A stretch of 64,000 bases of DNA from Cumulibacter sp047975195 (GTDB taxonomy: Bacteria; Actinomycetota; Actinomycetes; Mycobacteriales; Antricoccaceae). A program made the position numbers and the translations under genes. The notes below the pieces were generated by a model. The model was not told the origin of the DNA. It was given only the letters and a program-made list of their open reading frames with translations, and searched no databases. The stretch lies in NCBI GenBank assembly GCA_047975195.1, contig JBKEDB010000004.1:1-64000 (forward strand). The letters are read 5' to 3'. Below are positions 51,376 through 60,175 of the stretch, piece after piece (within the stretch, counting starts at the first letter, position 1; the number at the start of each line of letters is the position of its first letter).

Positions 51376-53297
51376 TGTCCGAGCGCTCACGCCGCCCCGC
51401 CGGCAGCCGACCTGCGGCGGGCAGTCGCCGTACCCCGACCGAGCGCGCTACCCGGCGCCCGGCATCCGCTCGATCTACATCCGGCGCCGCCGGACGCGGG
51501 CATACCACCCGGCGACGACGCGTCCGGGGCTTCCCGCTTGGCCGGCCCGAACGGCGTACGACCGGCATCTTTGTCGTACTCACCGCCCTGATGCTCATCA
51601 TCGGGGGCCGATTGCTGCAGCTTCAGGGCGTCGATGCAGCGGCCTACGCTGCCACGGCCGAAGGGGACCGGCTCAAGAGCAAGGTGATCACCGCGCAGCG
51701 CGGCGCGATCACCGATGCCGATGGGACGCGCCTGGCCTATAGCGTCGAAACCCGAACGGTATTTGCCGACCCGAAGAACATCGATGCCGATGAGCGAGCC
51801 GACTTGGCAGTGTTCGTCAGCAAGAAGCTCGGTGTGCCGTACGCCAAGGTGCTCTCCGCGGTCAGCTCCAAGGGCCGCTACGCGGTCATCGCCAAGGACG
51901 TTGACCCGGCGATCTCCAACGAGATCCGTACTTCCGAACTTAACGGGGAGCCGCTGTACGAAAAGATCGGGGACGAGTACACCCAGAAGCGCATCTACCC
52001 CGCCGGAACAACCGGTGGACAGTTTGTCGGGTTTATCTCGCAGGGCAGCGGCGACGGGGACAAGCCTGTCGGGTCGGCGGGTGTCGAGCAGTCGATGGAC
52101 GCCGTGCTTGCCGGCAAGGAGGGAAAGCTCACCTATGAGGCGAGCCCCAGCGGGTACATGATTCCTGCCGGTGTGCAGGAGGAGACCCCGGCGGTGCCAG
52201 GTTCGACCGTGCAGCTCACCATCGATGCGGATGTGCAGTACCTGTTGCAAAGTTCGGTAGACGAGTACCAGAAGAAGAACCCGGCCGCGACGGCTGTGTC
52301 GGCCGTGGCCTTGGATGCGAACACCGGCCAGGTCGTCTCGATGTACGGAACTCCGGGATATGACCCGGGCAATTTGGGCGCCAGCGACGGTGACGATATC
52401 GGCAACCCGACGGTGTCTTCGGTGCTCGAGCCCGGTTCGATCAACAAGGTCACCACGATGGGACCCGCGCTCGATCAGGGGCTTATCACGCCGGATTCGG
52501 TGTTGGATGTGCCAGGTTCGATCCCCGTCGCCGACGTGGTGGTCAACGACGCGTGGGTGCACGACGCGGTGCCGTTCACCGCGACCGGGATCCTGGCCCA
52601 GTCTTCCAACGTCGGCACGTTGATGATCAACAAAGAGCTGGATCCCAACTACTACTTCGAGATGCTGCAAAAGTTCGGTGAAGGCGAGGAAACGGGAATC
52701 GAACTGCCTGCCGAATCGCCTGGGCTGCTCGCGCCGCGGGACACCTGGTCCGGTAGTCAGGTCGGCAACGTACCGATCGGCCAGGGCGTGTCGATGACGC
52801 CACTACAGATGGCCTCGGCGTACCAAGCCATCGCCAACGATGGCACCCGGATTCCGCCGCGGATCGTCAAATCAGTGATCGGTGCGGACGGTAGCCAGAC
52901 GCCCAGTACGCCGCCGAAGCCTGTTGAGGTGATCAGCCCCACGGCAGCGGCCGAGTTGCGCGGCATGCTCGAGGCGGTCACCGGTGAAGGTGGTACCGGT
53001 ACCAAGGCGACGGTTCCCGGGTACCGGGTCGGTGGCAAGACCGGTACGGCACAGCGCGCCAACCCGGATTGCGGATGCTACGAGGGCGGTGGTTATAACC
53101 ACACGTTCGTTGGCATGGCGCCGATCGAGGACCCGCAGTACGTGGTCGCGATCGCGATTACCGACCCGACCGCGTCGGTCGGCGGCTCGCGGGCCGCGGG
53201 CCTGTTCTCGACCGTCATGGGGCAGATTCTGCAGTCTGAGGGGGTTCCGCCGTCGACCGAGGCGTCGCCGTCGTACACCCTCGTCGCCGGACAGTAG
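51375..53297 (+). CDS. ftsI: Septal penicillin-binding protein (transpeptidase) FtsI/PbpB
   Basis: Class B PBP that cross-links septal peptidoglycan. 640 residues. A basic cytoplasmic tail, one membrane helix near 68-88 (GIFVVLTALMLIIGGRLLQL), a pedestal domain, and a transpeptidase domain. The active-site motifs are EPGSINKV (Ser-x-x-Lys), SSN near the middle, and GKTGTAQRA. The loop DCGCYEGGGYNHTF precedes the last strand. The start overlaps the ftsL stop. Target of the beta-lactams; septal partner of FtsW. Confidence 0.95.
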   Translation: MSERSRRPAGSRPAAGSRRTPTERATRRPASARSTSGAAGRGHTTRRRRVRGFPLGRPERRTTGIFVVLTALMLIIGGRLLQLQGVDAAAYAATAEGDRLKSKVITAQRGAITDADGTRLAYSVETRTVFADPKNIDADERADLAVFVSKKLGVPYAKVLSAVSSKGRYAVIAKDVDPAISNEIRTSELNGEPLYEKIGDEYTQKRIYPAGTTGGQFVGFISQGSGDGDKPVGSAGVEQSMDAVLAGKEGKLTYEASPSGYMIPAGVQEETPAVPGSTVQLTIDADVQYLLQSSVDEYQKKNPAATAVSAVALDANTGQVVSMYGTPGYDPGNLGASDGDDIGNPTVSSVLEPGSINKVTTMGPALDQGLITPDSVLDVPGSIPVADVVVNDAWVHDAVPFTATGILAQSSNVGTLMINKELDPNYYFEMLQKFGEGEETGIELPAESPGLLAPRDTWSGSQVGNVPIGQGVSMTPLQMASAYQAIANDGTRIPPRIVKSVIGADGSQTPSTPPKPVEVISPTAAAELRGMLEAVTGEGGTGTKATVPGYRVGGKTGTAQRANPDCGCYEGGGYNHTFVGMAPIEDPQYVVAIAITDPTASVGGSRAAGLFSTVMGQILQSEGVPPSTEASPSYTLVAGQ

Positions 53298-53325
53298 CCA
53301 GCCAATGGCCACGTAGGATTCAGCC

Positions 53326-54840
53326 GTGACATCCAGTTCTCAACTCCGCCCCGCGCACTGCCCGACGGTGCGCACGACCGAGATCGCGCAGCGCATCTCC
53401 GCGCGTCATCAAGGCGCCGAGGTGCAGGTCAGCGGTATCACCAACCGCTCGGCCGAGGTCCGCGCCGGCGATCTGTTCGTTGGCGTTCCCGGTTCGCGGG
53501 CCCACGGAGCGCGGTTCGCTGCTGACGCCGTGGCCGCTGGCGCCGTAGCAGTGCTCACCGACCAGGCGGGCTTAGAGGTCGCCGGGCCCCTCGAAATACC
53601 GGTGCTGGTGGTCGACGATGTGCGGGAGGTAATCGGCGCGGCAGCCGCGCAGGTGTACGGCGACCCGTCGCAAGCGCTGAAACTGCTGGGCATCACCGGG
53701 ACGAGCGGGAAGACAACCACCGCCTACTTACTGCGCGCGATTCTTGATGCCGCTGGGATCCGCAGTGGGCTACTGGGCACCGTCGAGACCTTGATCGCGG
53801 ACGAACGTTTCGAGCACACCCCAGGCGCCTCGTTCACCACGCCCGAGGCGCCCGACCTACAGGCGCTGCTGGCGGTGATGGTCGAGCGCTCCGTCACGCA
53901 CGTGGTGATGGAGGTCTCCAGTCACGCGCTGCAACTCGGCCGTGTCGGTGGGATCGAGTTCGCGGTGGCCGGCTTCAACAATCTCTCGCAGGATCACCTC
54001 GACTTCCATCACACGATGGAGGAGTACTTCCAGGCGAAGGCTGCGCTCTTCGACGGTCGCGCCGCCGTGCACGTGCTGAATGTTGACGATCCGTACGGCG
54101 CCAGGCTGACCGAACAGCCGCAGCGAACGGTGACCTTGTCGCCATCGGGCGCGGCAGCGGACTGGTCGGTGCGCCCAGGTCGTGTGCCGGGCGCCTTCAC
54201 CCTCCTCGGCCCGGAATCCATCACCCTCAACGTGAACTTGAGCCTTCCCGGCGCGTTCAATGTCGCGAATGCCGCGATGGCCGTGGCGATGGCCGCAGAG
54301 ATCGACGTCGATGCCGAACTCGCGGCCGCAGCACTGGCCGAGGTACGCGTGCCGGGCCGGATGGAACGCATCGAGGCCGGCCAGGACTACCTGGCCGTCG
54401 TGGACTATTCGCACAAGCCCGCCGCAGTGCAGGCGGCCCTACAGTCGGTGCGTCAGCAGGCGCGCGGGCGGGTGCTGATCGTGCTCGGGTGCGGTGGAGA
54501 CCGCGACGCGGCTAAGCGACCGATCATGGGCGAGGTTGCTGCGCGGGGCGCTGATCTGCTGGTGATCACCGACGACAACCCGCGCAGCGAGGACCCGGCC
54601 ACGATCCGGGCTGAGATGCTGCGAGGGGCCAATAGTGTTGATGCATCCGAGCGAGCGCAGATACTGGAGGTCTCCGACCGCGCCGCAGCGATTCGGGCCG
54701 CGGTAGAGCGGGCCCGGGCCGACGATGTTGTCCTCGTCGCCGGCAAGGGTCACGAAACCGGACAGTACGTCGGTACGGAGGTTCACCCGTTCGACGATCG
54801 TGCGCAGTTGCGAGCGGCCATCGTGGAGCGGACCTCGTGA
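53326..54840 (+). CDS. murE: UDP-MurNAc-tripeptide synthetase, meso-DAP-adding
   Basis: Adds the third stem residue to UDP-MurNAc-L-Ala-D-Glu. 504 residues, GTG start. The ATP loop is GITGTSGKTTTAYLL near 124. EVSSHALQLGRV, SQDHLDFHHTME and DYSHKPAAVQAAL are standard Mur motifs. TDDNPRSEDP carries the DNPR motif of meso-diaminopimelate-specific MurE. Next gene is mraY with an 88-base gap and no murF between, unlike most actinobacterial dcw clusters. Confidence 0.95.
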   Translation: MTSSSQLRPAHCPTVRTTEIAQRISARHQGAEVQVSGITNRSAEVRAGDLFVGVPGSRAHGARFAADAVAAGAVAVLTDQAGLEVAGPLEIPVLVVDDVREVIGAAAAQVYGDPSQALKLLGITGTSGKTTTAYLLRAILDAAGIRSGLLGTVETLIADERFEHTPGASFTTPEAPDLQALLAVMVERSVTHVVMEVSSHALQLGRVGGIEFAVAGFNNLSQDHLDFHHTMEEYFQAKAALFDGRAAVHVLNVDDPYGARLTEQPQRTVTLSPSGAAADWSVRPGRVPGAFTLLGPESITLNVNLSLPGAFNVANAAMAVAMAAEIDVDAELAAAALAEVRVPGRMERIEAGQDYLAVVDYSHKPAAVQAALQSVRQQARGRVLIVLGCGGDRDAAKRPIMGEVAARGADLLVITDDNPRSEDPATIRAEMLRGANSVDASERAQILEVSDRAAAIRAAVERARADDVVLVAGKGHETGQYVGTEVHPFDDRAQLRAAIVERTS

Positions 54841-54928
54841 CGCACCGGCGCGGGCTGTCCTACTGTGCAACACGCACGCGCTACCGTGGTCAGGCACGAG
54901 AATCACGGCTGTGGAAGGGCGCGCATCA

Positions 54929-56008
54929 ATGAGGTCGATCCTGCTCGGCGCGGTGTTGGCGCTGATGACCTCGCTAATCCTCACCCCGCTGCTGATTCGC
55001 CAACTCAAACGCCGCGCGTACGGCCAGCAGGTACGCGATGACGGCCCGCAGACTCACCTGGTCAAGCAGGGAACGCCCACCATGGGCGGCATCGCAATCA
55101 TCATTGCAACGATCGTCGGTTACTTCGGCGCCCACCTGATCATGGTCAACGACTTCGGACGCGATGTGACTCCGTCCGGATTGCTGGTGCTGTACCTGTT
55201 CGTCGGACTCGGGCTCGTCGGATTCCTCGACGACTACATCAAGATCGCGAAACAGCGCAGTCTCGGGCTGAATAAGACCGCTAAACTGCTCGGTCAATTG
55301 TTTGTCTCGATCAGTTTCGCCGTCCTGGCGTTGCAGTTTAAACAGGGCGGCGTCACGCCTGCATCGACCGATATTTCCTTCGTGCGAGACATCTCGATGC
55401 TGGGGCTGGGCGCCATCGGATTCGTGGTGTTCGCGGTCCTGTTTATCTCCGGATTCTCCAACGCCACGAACCTCACCGACGGACTCGACGGACTCGCCGC
55501 CGGCGCTGCGACGATGGTGTTCGGTGCGTACGTCGTCATCTCCTTCTGGCAATTCAGCCATCAGTGTTCACGCGCGCAGGTCGCCGGTTGCTACACGGTG
55601 CGAGATCCGATGGACCTGGCGCTGCTAGCGGCGGTGATGATGGGCGCGTGCATCGGATTCCTGTGGTGGAACGCCAATCCGGCCCGGATCTACATGGGCG
55701 ATACGGGTTCGCTCGCGCTCGGCGGCGGAATCGCCGGGCTCGCGATCACCACCCGCACCGAACTACTGCTGTTCGTCCTCGGCGCCCTGTTCGTCGCCGT
55801 GACCGCATCCGTGATTTTGCAGATCGGCTACTTCAAGATCACCGGTAAACGGCTATTCAGAATGGCACCCCTGCATCATCACTTCGAGTTATCCGGTTGG
55901 ACCGAGATGACTGTCGTGGTGCGGTTCTGGATTGTCACCGGGATGTGCGTGGCGCTCGGCCTGGGCATCTTCTACGCCGACTGGCTCGCGACGGCGACGA
56001 TTCAGTGA
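54929..56008 (+). CDS. mraY: Phospho-N-acetylmuramoyl-pentapeptide-transferase
   Basis: Moves phospho-MurNAc-pentapeptide to undecaprenyl phosphate to make lipid I. 359 residues from the ATG at 54929, with GGAAGGG upstream. Ten predicted membrane helices. Catalytic loops: QTHLVKQGTPTMGG, FLDDYIKIAKQRSLG, NLTDGLDGLAAGAA with Asp pair, and APLHHHFELSGWTE. The stop overlaps murD (GTGA). Confidence 0.95.
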   Translation: MRSILLGAVLALMTSLILTPLLIRQLKRRAYGQQVRDDGPQTHLVKQGTPTMGGIAIIIATIVGYFGAHLIMVNDFGRDVTPSGLLVLYLFVGLGLVGFLDDYIKIAKQRSLGLNKTAKLLGQLFVSISFAVLALQFKQGGVTPASTDISFVRDISMLGLGAIGFVVFAVLFISGFSNATNLTDGLDGLAAGAATMVFGAYVVISFWQFSHQCSRAQVAGCYTVRDPMDLALLAAVMMGACIGFLWWNANPARIYMGDTGSLALGGGIAGLAITTRTELLLFVLGALFVAVTASVILQIGYFKITGKRLFRMAPLHHHFELSGWTEMTVVVRFWIVTGMCVALGLGIFYADWLATATIQ

Positions 56009-57414
56009 GGCGTGTGCTGGTTGCCGGTGGCGGCGTGTCGGGCGCGGCCGTCGCACGCGCCTTGGCTGTGCGCGGCGACGATGTCCGCCTCGTCGATCGG
56101 CGAGCGGCAGCCCTCAGCGATGAACTGGCCAGGCTGGGCGTACGGTACGCCGGAGATCTCGACGTCGTCCCGGAGGACGTCGATCTGGTCGTCACCTCAC
56201 CAGGTTGGCCGCCGTCCCACCCGCTACTGGCGAACGCCGCGCGCCGCGGCATACCCGTAGTCGGCGAGGTCGAAATTGCGTGGCATCTGCGAGATGCCAC
56301 CGTGCCGTGGCTGGCGGTCACCGGAACGAACGGCAAGACCACGACCGTGGGCATGCTCACCGCGATCCTGCGTGCTGCGGATCGCCATGTTGCCGAGGTC
56401 GGCAACGTTGGCCCGCCGGTGATCGACGCCGTCGTGGCCGCCGATCGCACGTACGATGTGCTGACCGTGGAGTTGTCCAGTTTCCAGTTGCACTGGGCTC
56501 CCTCGGTCACCCCGGCGGCCGGAGCGTTGCTGAATATCGCCGCCGACCATCTCGACTGGCACGGCTCGCTCGAGGCGTATGCCGCGGATAAGTCGCGGAT
56601 CTGGGCGGGTGGGCGCTCCCAGGTAGTGCTGAACGCAGATGACCCGCACGTCGTTGAACTGGCGGCGGAACTGCCCGAAGCCACTCGCCGGATTGAGTTC
56701 ACCCAGTCCGAACCGGCCGCGGGCCAACTCGGCATCCGTGACGGCATGCTGATCGATCGCAGTATCGATCCGGACGGCGAGGTGCTGATCGCGGCCGCGG
56801 ACATCCGCCCGCCCGGAGGGCACAATGCCGCCAACGCGCTTGCCGCGGCGGCACTTGCCCGAACGGTTGGCATCCAGGCGCAGCAGGTAGCCGACGGATT
56901 ACGCGCGTACCGCCCGGGCGAACACCGCAATGTCACCGTTGGCGTCGGGCAGTTCGCGGGCGGCTCGGTGCGGTTGGTGAACGACAGCAAGGCCACGAAC
57001 GCGCACGCGGCGACCGCATCGCTCACCTCGTACCCGCGCGTGGTGTGGATCGCCGGCGGTCTCTTGAAGGGCGCCGTGGCCGGCGACTTCGCCGGACTGA
57101 TCGAGCAGGTGCGCGAGCGATTGGCTGCGGTGGTACTGCTCGGTCGTGATCGGGCAGTGATCACGGAGGCACTTCGGCGACACGCGCCCGAGGTGCACGC
57201 AATCGACATACCGAGCGCCGAACATATAGGTATGGCCGAGGCGGTGCGCGTCGCGACCGAGTTAGCGCGCACCGAAGCGGCACGTACGGGGGACGAGGTT
57301 GTGGTGCTGATGGCGCCCGCGGCGGCGTCGATGGACATGTTCGTCGACTATGCCGAGCGCGGACGCGTCTTCACCGACGCGGCTCGCGCGCAGGAGGGAA
57401 TCCACGCGCAGTAA
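56005..57414 (+). CDS. murD: UDP-N-acetylmuramoyl-L-alanine:D-glutamate ligase
   Basis: Adds D-Glu to UDP-MurNAc-L-Ala. 469 residues, GTG start overlapping the mraY stop. N-terminal nucleotide domain MRRVLVAGGGVSGAA; ATP loop VTGTNGKTTTVGML near 109; NIAADHLDWHGSLEAYA; C-terminal VNDSKATNAHAATA. A 29-base gap with GGAGG precedes ftsW. Confidence 0.95.
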   Translation: MRRVLVAGGGVSGAAVARALAVRGDDVRLVDRRAAALSDELARLGVRYAGDLDVVPEDVDLVVTSPGWPPSHPLLANAARRGIPVVGEVEIAWHLRDATVPWLAVTGTNGKTTTVGMLTAILRAADRHVAEVGNVGPPVIDAVVAADRTYDVLTVELSSFQLHWAPSVTPAAGALLNIAADHLDWHGSLEAYAADKSRIWAGGRSQVVLNADDPHVVELAAELPEATRRIEFTQSEPAAGQLGIRDGMLIDRSIDPDGEVLIAAADIRPPGGHNAANALAAAALARTVGIQAQQVADGLRAYRPGEHRNVTVGVGQFAGGSVRLVNDSKATNAHAATASLTSYPRVVWIAGGLLKGAVAGDFAGLIEQVRERLAAVVLLGRDRAVITEALRRHAPEVHAIDIPSAEHIGMAEAVRVATELARTEAARTGDEVVVLMAPAAASMDMFVDYAERGRVFTDAARAQEGIHAQ

Positions 57415-57443
57415 CACAGATCGGGAGAGGGCAGGAGGTAGCG

Positions 57444-59090
57444 GTGGTCAGCACCGAGTCCGTCGAACGGTCCGCCCGCGGGAACGTGGTCTACGAGTCC
57501 GGCCAGGTTGCGCGTCGCTATCGCAACAGCATCGGCGCGTTCCTGACCAAGCCGATGACCTCCTTCTATCTGGTGCTGGTGCTCACTCTCGCGTTGGTGA
57601 GTTTCGGGCTCGTCATGATGGCGTCCGCGTCCGCCGTCGATTCACTACAGCTATATGGGTCGGCGTACTACCTGTTCAATCGTCAGTTGATCTTCGTCGC
57701 CCTCGGACTCATCGCGATGGTCGCGGCGATGCGGGTGCCGCTGGATACCTGGCGTCGACTGTCGCCGATGATGATGCTCGGCTCGCTCATGCTGCTCGCG
57801 CTGGTGCTCGTGCCGGGTATCGGCCAGGAACTCGGCGGTGCCCGCCGCTGGTTCGATATCGCCGGAATCATGCTGTTCCAGCCCTCTGAGGTCGGCAAGA
57901 TCGCGTTCCTGCTATGGGGCGCGCATGTGCTCACCCAGCGGCGCAAGATCCTCAATACCTGGGGCGGGATGCTCAAACCGCTGCTTCCAGGTTTGATCGT
58001 GCTGTGCGGACTGGTCGTGATCGAGCCCGACCTGCACACGACAGTGACGTACATAGTGATCTTCCTGTCGCTGCTGTGGATCGCCGGGGCACCGATGCGG
58101 ATGTTCGGGTTGATGCTGATCGCGGGAGCGGGCGTCGGCGTTGCCGCGATCGCGACACAGGGCTTCCGCATGGACCGGGTGCTGTCGTTCCTGGACCCAT
58201 GGGCCGACGCCGACGGCTCGGGACATCAAGCAATTCAGGGCTTCTACGCGCTGAGCACCGGTGGAATGTTCGGCGTCGGCTTGGGTAACAGTCGCACGAA
58301 ATGGGGTGCGCTACCGAACGCGCATTCCGATTACATCTTCGCGATCATCGGCGAGGAACTCGGTTTCCTGGGTTGCGCACTCGTGTTGATCCTTTTCGGT
58401 GGAGTGGCCTACGCCGGGATACGGATCGCAAGGCGGACCCGGGACCTGTACATCCGTCTGGTTTCCGCGACGATCGCGGTGTGGATGGTGGCGCAGGCGC
58501 TGATCAACGTCGGGTACGTCGTTGGCCTGTTGCCGGTCACCGGCATCACCTTGCCGCTGATCTCCTCCGGCGGCACGTCGCTGGTGGTCACGATGTTCGC
58601 GATGGGGATATTGGCCAGTTGCGCCCGACACGAGCCCGCTGCGATCCGTTACCTGCAGTCGCGGGAACGTCGATTCGGTCGATGGCTGTCGCTGCCGGTC
58701 CCGGCGAGTGCGAAGGTGGACGTCGGCACGCCACCGTCCGGTCGTGCTCGCGGTGGTACCCGGGCTTCGGCGACCGGTGGTTCGACCAAGAAGCGTGCGT
58801 CCAAGACGAAGACGGCGGCCGCGCCGAAGGCTCGGACACCCGCGAAGGCTCGGACATCCGCGAATCCTCGGACATCCGCGAATCCTCGGACTGCGAACGC
58901 GGCGCCCGCGAGGCGAGCGAGGTCGGCTACGAACCCATCGGCGAAACGGTCACCGCAGGCCGCGCGCCCACGAGATGACACCGGCCGGACGCCGCCGTCG
59001 GGCCGGACGGGAACCGGGGCACGCCGCGCGTCGCCAGATCGCGGCCAGAACCGTACTGAGAATCATTCGAGAGGACGACGCACCAGATGA
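57444..59090 (+). CDS. ftsW: Septal peptidoglycan glycosyltransferase FtsW with an extended basic tail
   Basis: SEDS-family transglycosylase that polymerises septal glycan with FtsI. 548 residues, GTG start with GGAGG upstream. Ten predicted membrane helices to about residue 395. SEDS motifs include KIAFLLWGAHVL, PDLHTTVTYI and SSGGTSLVVTM. The C-terminal 150 residues are soluble, Ala/Arg/Ser/Thr/Lys-rich and low in complexity, with a 6-residue repeat (see repeat at 58827). This tail is long for FtsW. It overlaps murG (ATGA). Confidence 0.93.
   Translation: MVSTESVERSARGNVVYESGQVARRYRNSIGAFLTKPMTSFYLVLVLTLALVSFGLVMMASASAVDSLQLYGSAYYLFNRQLIFVALGLIAMVAAMRVPLDTWRRLSPMMMLGSLMLLALVLVPGIGQELGGARRWFDIAGIMLFQPSEVGKIAFLLWGAHVLTQRRKILNTWGGMLKPLLPGLIVLCGLVVIEPDLHTTVTYIVIFLSLLWIAGAPMRMFGLMLIAGAGVGVAAIATQGFRMDRVLSFLDPWADADGSGHQAIQGFYALSTGGMFGVGLGNSRTKWGALPNAHSDYIFAIIGEELGFLGCALVLILFGGVAYAGIRIARRTRDLYIRLVSATIAVWMVAQALINVGYVVGLLPVTGITLPLISSGGTSLVVTMFAMGILASCARHEPAAIRYLQSRERRFGRWLSLPVPASAKVDVGTPPSGRARGGTRASATGGSTKKRASKTKTAAAPKARTPAKARTSANPRTSANPRTANAAPARRARSATNPSAKRSPQAARPRDDTGRTPPSGRTGTGARRASPDRGQNRTENHSRGRRTR
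58827..58892 (+). repeat. 18-bp tandem repeat in the ftsW tail, about 3.6 copies
   Basis: AAGGCTCGGACACCCGCG at 58827-58844, AAGGCTCGGACATCCGCG at 58845-58862 and AATCCTCGGACATCCGCG at 58863-58880, then a partial copy. The copies encode ARTPAK, ARTSAN and PRTSAN types. Copy number may vary between strains. Confidence 0.85.
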
Positions 59091-60175
59091 GCCGCCACAT
59101 CGTGCTGACCGGAGGAGGCACCGCCGGTCATATCGAGCCGATGCTCGCCACTGCAGTCGCGTTGCAGGAAGCTGAACCCGGCCTGCAGATCACCTGTATC
59201 GGCTCAGTTGGCGGGCTGGAGACCAGCCTGGTACCGCAACGCGGATTCACTTTGCGCACAGTCCCCGCGGTGCCCCTGCCGCGCAAACCGTCGGCAGACC
59301 TGGTGAAGTTGCCGGCCCGACTGCTGCGGGCGCGTGCGCAGGCCAAGACGATCCTGAAAGACACCGGGGCCGCTGCCGTGGTGGGTTTCGGTGGTTACGC
59401 GTCCTTGCCGGCGTATCTCGCGGCCAAGATTCTTGGTATCCCCGTGGTCGTCCACGAGGCCAACGCGACCGCCGGCATCGCCAACAAGATTGGCGCTCGA
59501 TGGGCGGCATTCGTCGGGACCGCGGCCAAGACCAATGGGCTCAAGGACTCGAGGATCGTCGGTATGCCGATTCGCGCCGCGCTCGCGACGCTGGATCGCT
59601 CAGCGCTTCGCGCGGAGGCCCTCGAACATTTCGGCATGCGCTCCTCGACGCACACGTTGCTGGTGTACGGCGGCTCGCAGGGAGCGCGCAGTGTGAACAC
59701 GGCAATTCTCGCGGCGGCCCCTCAGCTGCATGCGGCAGGTATCGGCGTCCTGCATTCATACGGGAAGAAGAACACCGTCGAAGAGCCCCACTTTGCCGAT
59801 GGTCCCTCGTACGTCGCGTTGCCCTACATCGATCGAATGGACCTCGCTTACGCAGCCGCCGACTTCGTGCTGTGTCGTTCCGGGATGGGTACGGTCGCCG
59901 AGGTATCGGCTGTCGGCCTGCCCGCGATGTACGTCCCGCTCCCGCACGGTAACGGCGAGCAGCGGCTGAATGCCGAGCCGGTAGTGGCGGCCGGCGGCGG
60001 CGTGCTCGTCGATGATGCGGACCTGGACGGGCAGTACCTGATTGAGCATCTATTGCCGATCCTGACCGACGAGTCGGTGCTGAACCAGATGGCTGGTGCT
60101 GCCCGCGGCGCGGGTCACGCCGAGGCGGCGCAGGTATTGGCAGCGAAGGTGCTGGAGGTTGCACGTGGGGACTGA
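59087..60175 (+). CDS. murG: UDP-GlcNAc transferase MurG
   Basis: Adds GlcNAc to lipid I to make lipid II at the membrane inner face. 362 residues. Starts SRHIVLTGGGTAGHIEPMLA with the G-loop; GFGGYASLPAYLAAK and HEANATAGIANKIG are MurG signatures; C-terminal YGGSQGARSVN, CRSGMGTVAEVSAVGLPAMYVP and GNGEQRLNAEPVVAAGGG bind UDP-GlcNAc. Overlaps both neighbours. Confidence 0.96.
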   Translation: MSRHIVLTGGGTAGHIEPMLATAVALQEAEPGLQITCIGSVGGLETSLVPQRGFTLRTVPAVPLPRKPSADLVKLPARLLRARAQAKTILKDTGAAAVVGFGGYASLPAYLAAKILGIPVVVHEANATAGIANKIGARWAAFVGTAAKTNGLKDSRIVGMPIRAALATLDRSALRAEALEHFGMRSSTHTLLVYGGSQGARSVNTAILAAAPQLHAAGIGVLHSYGKKNTVEEPHFADGPSYVALPYIDRMDLAYAAADFVLCRSGMGTVAEVSAVGLPAMYVPLPHGNGEQRLNAEPVVAAGGGVLVDDADLDGQYLIEHLLPILTDESVLNQMAGAARGAGHAEAAQVLAAKVLEVARGD

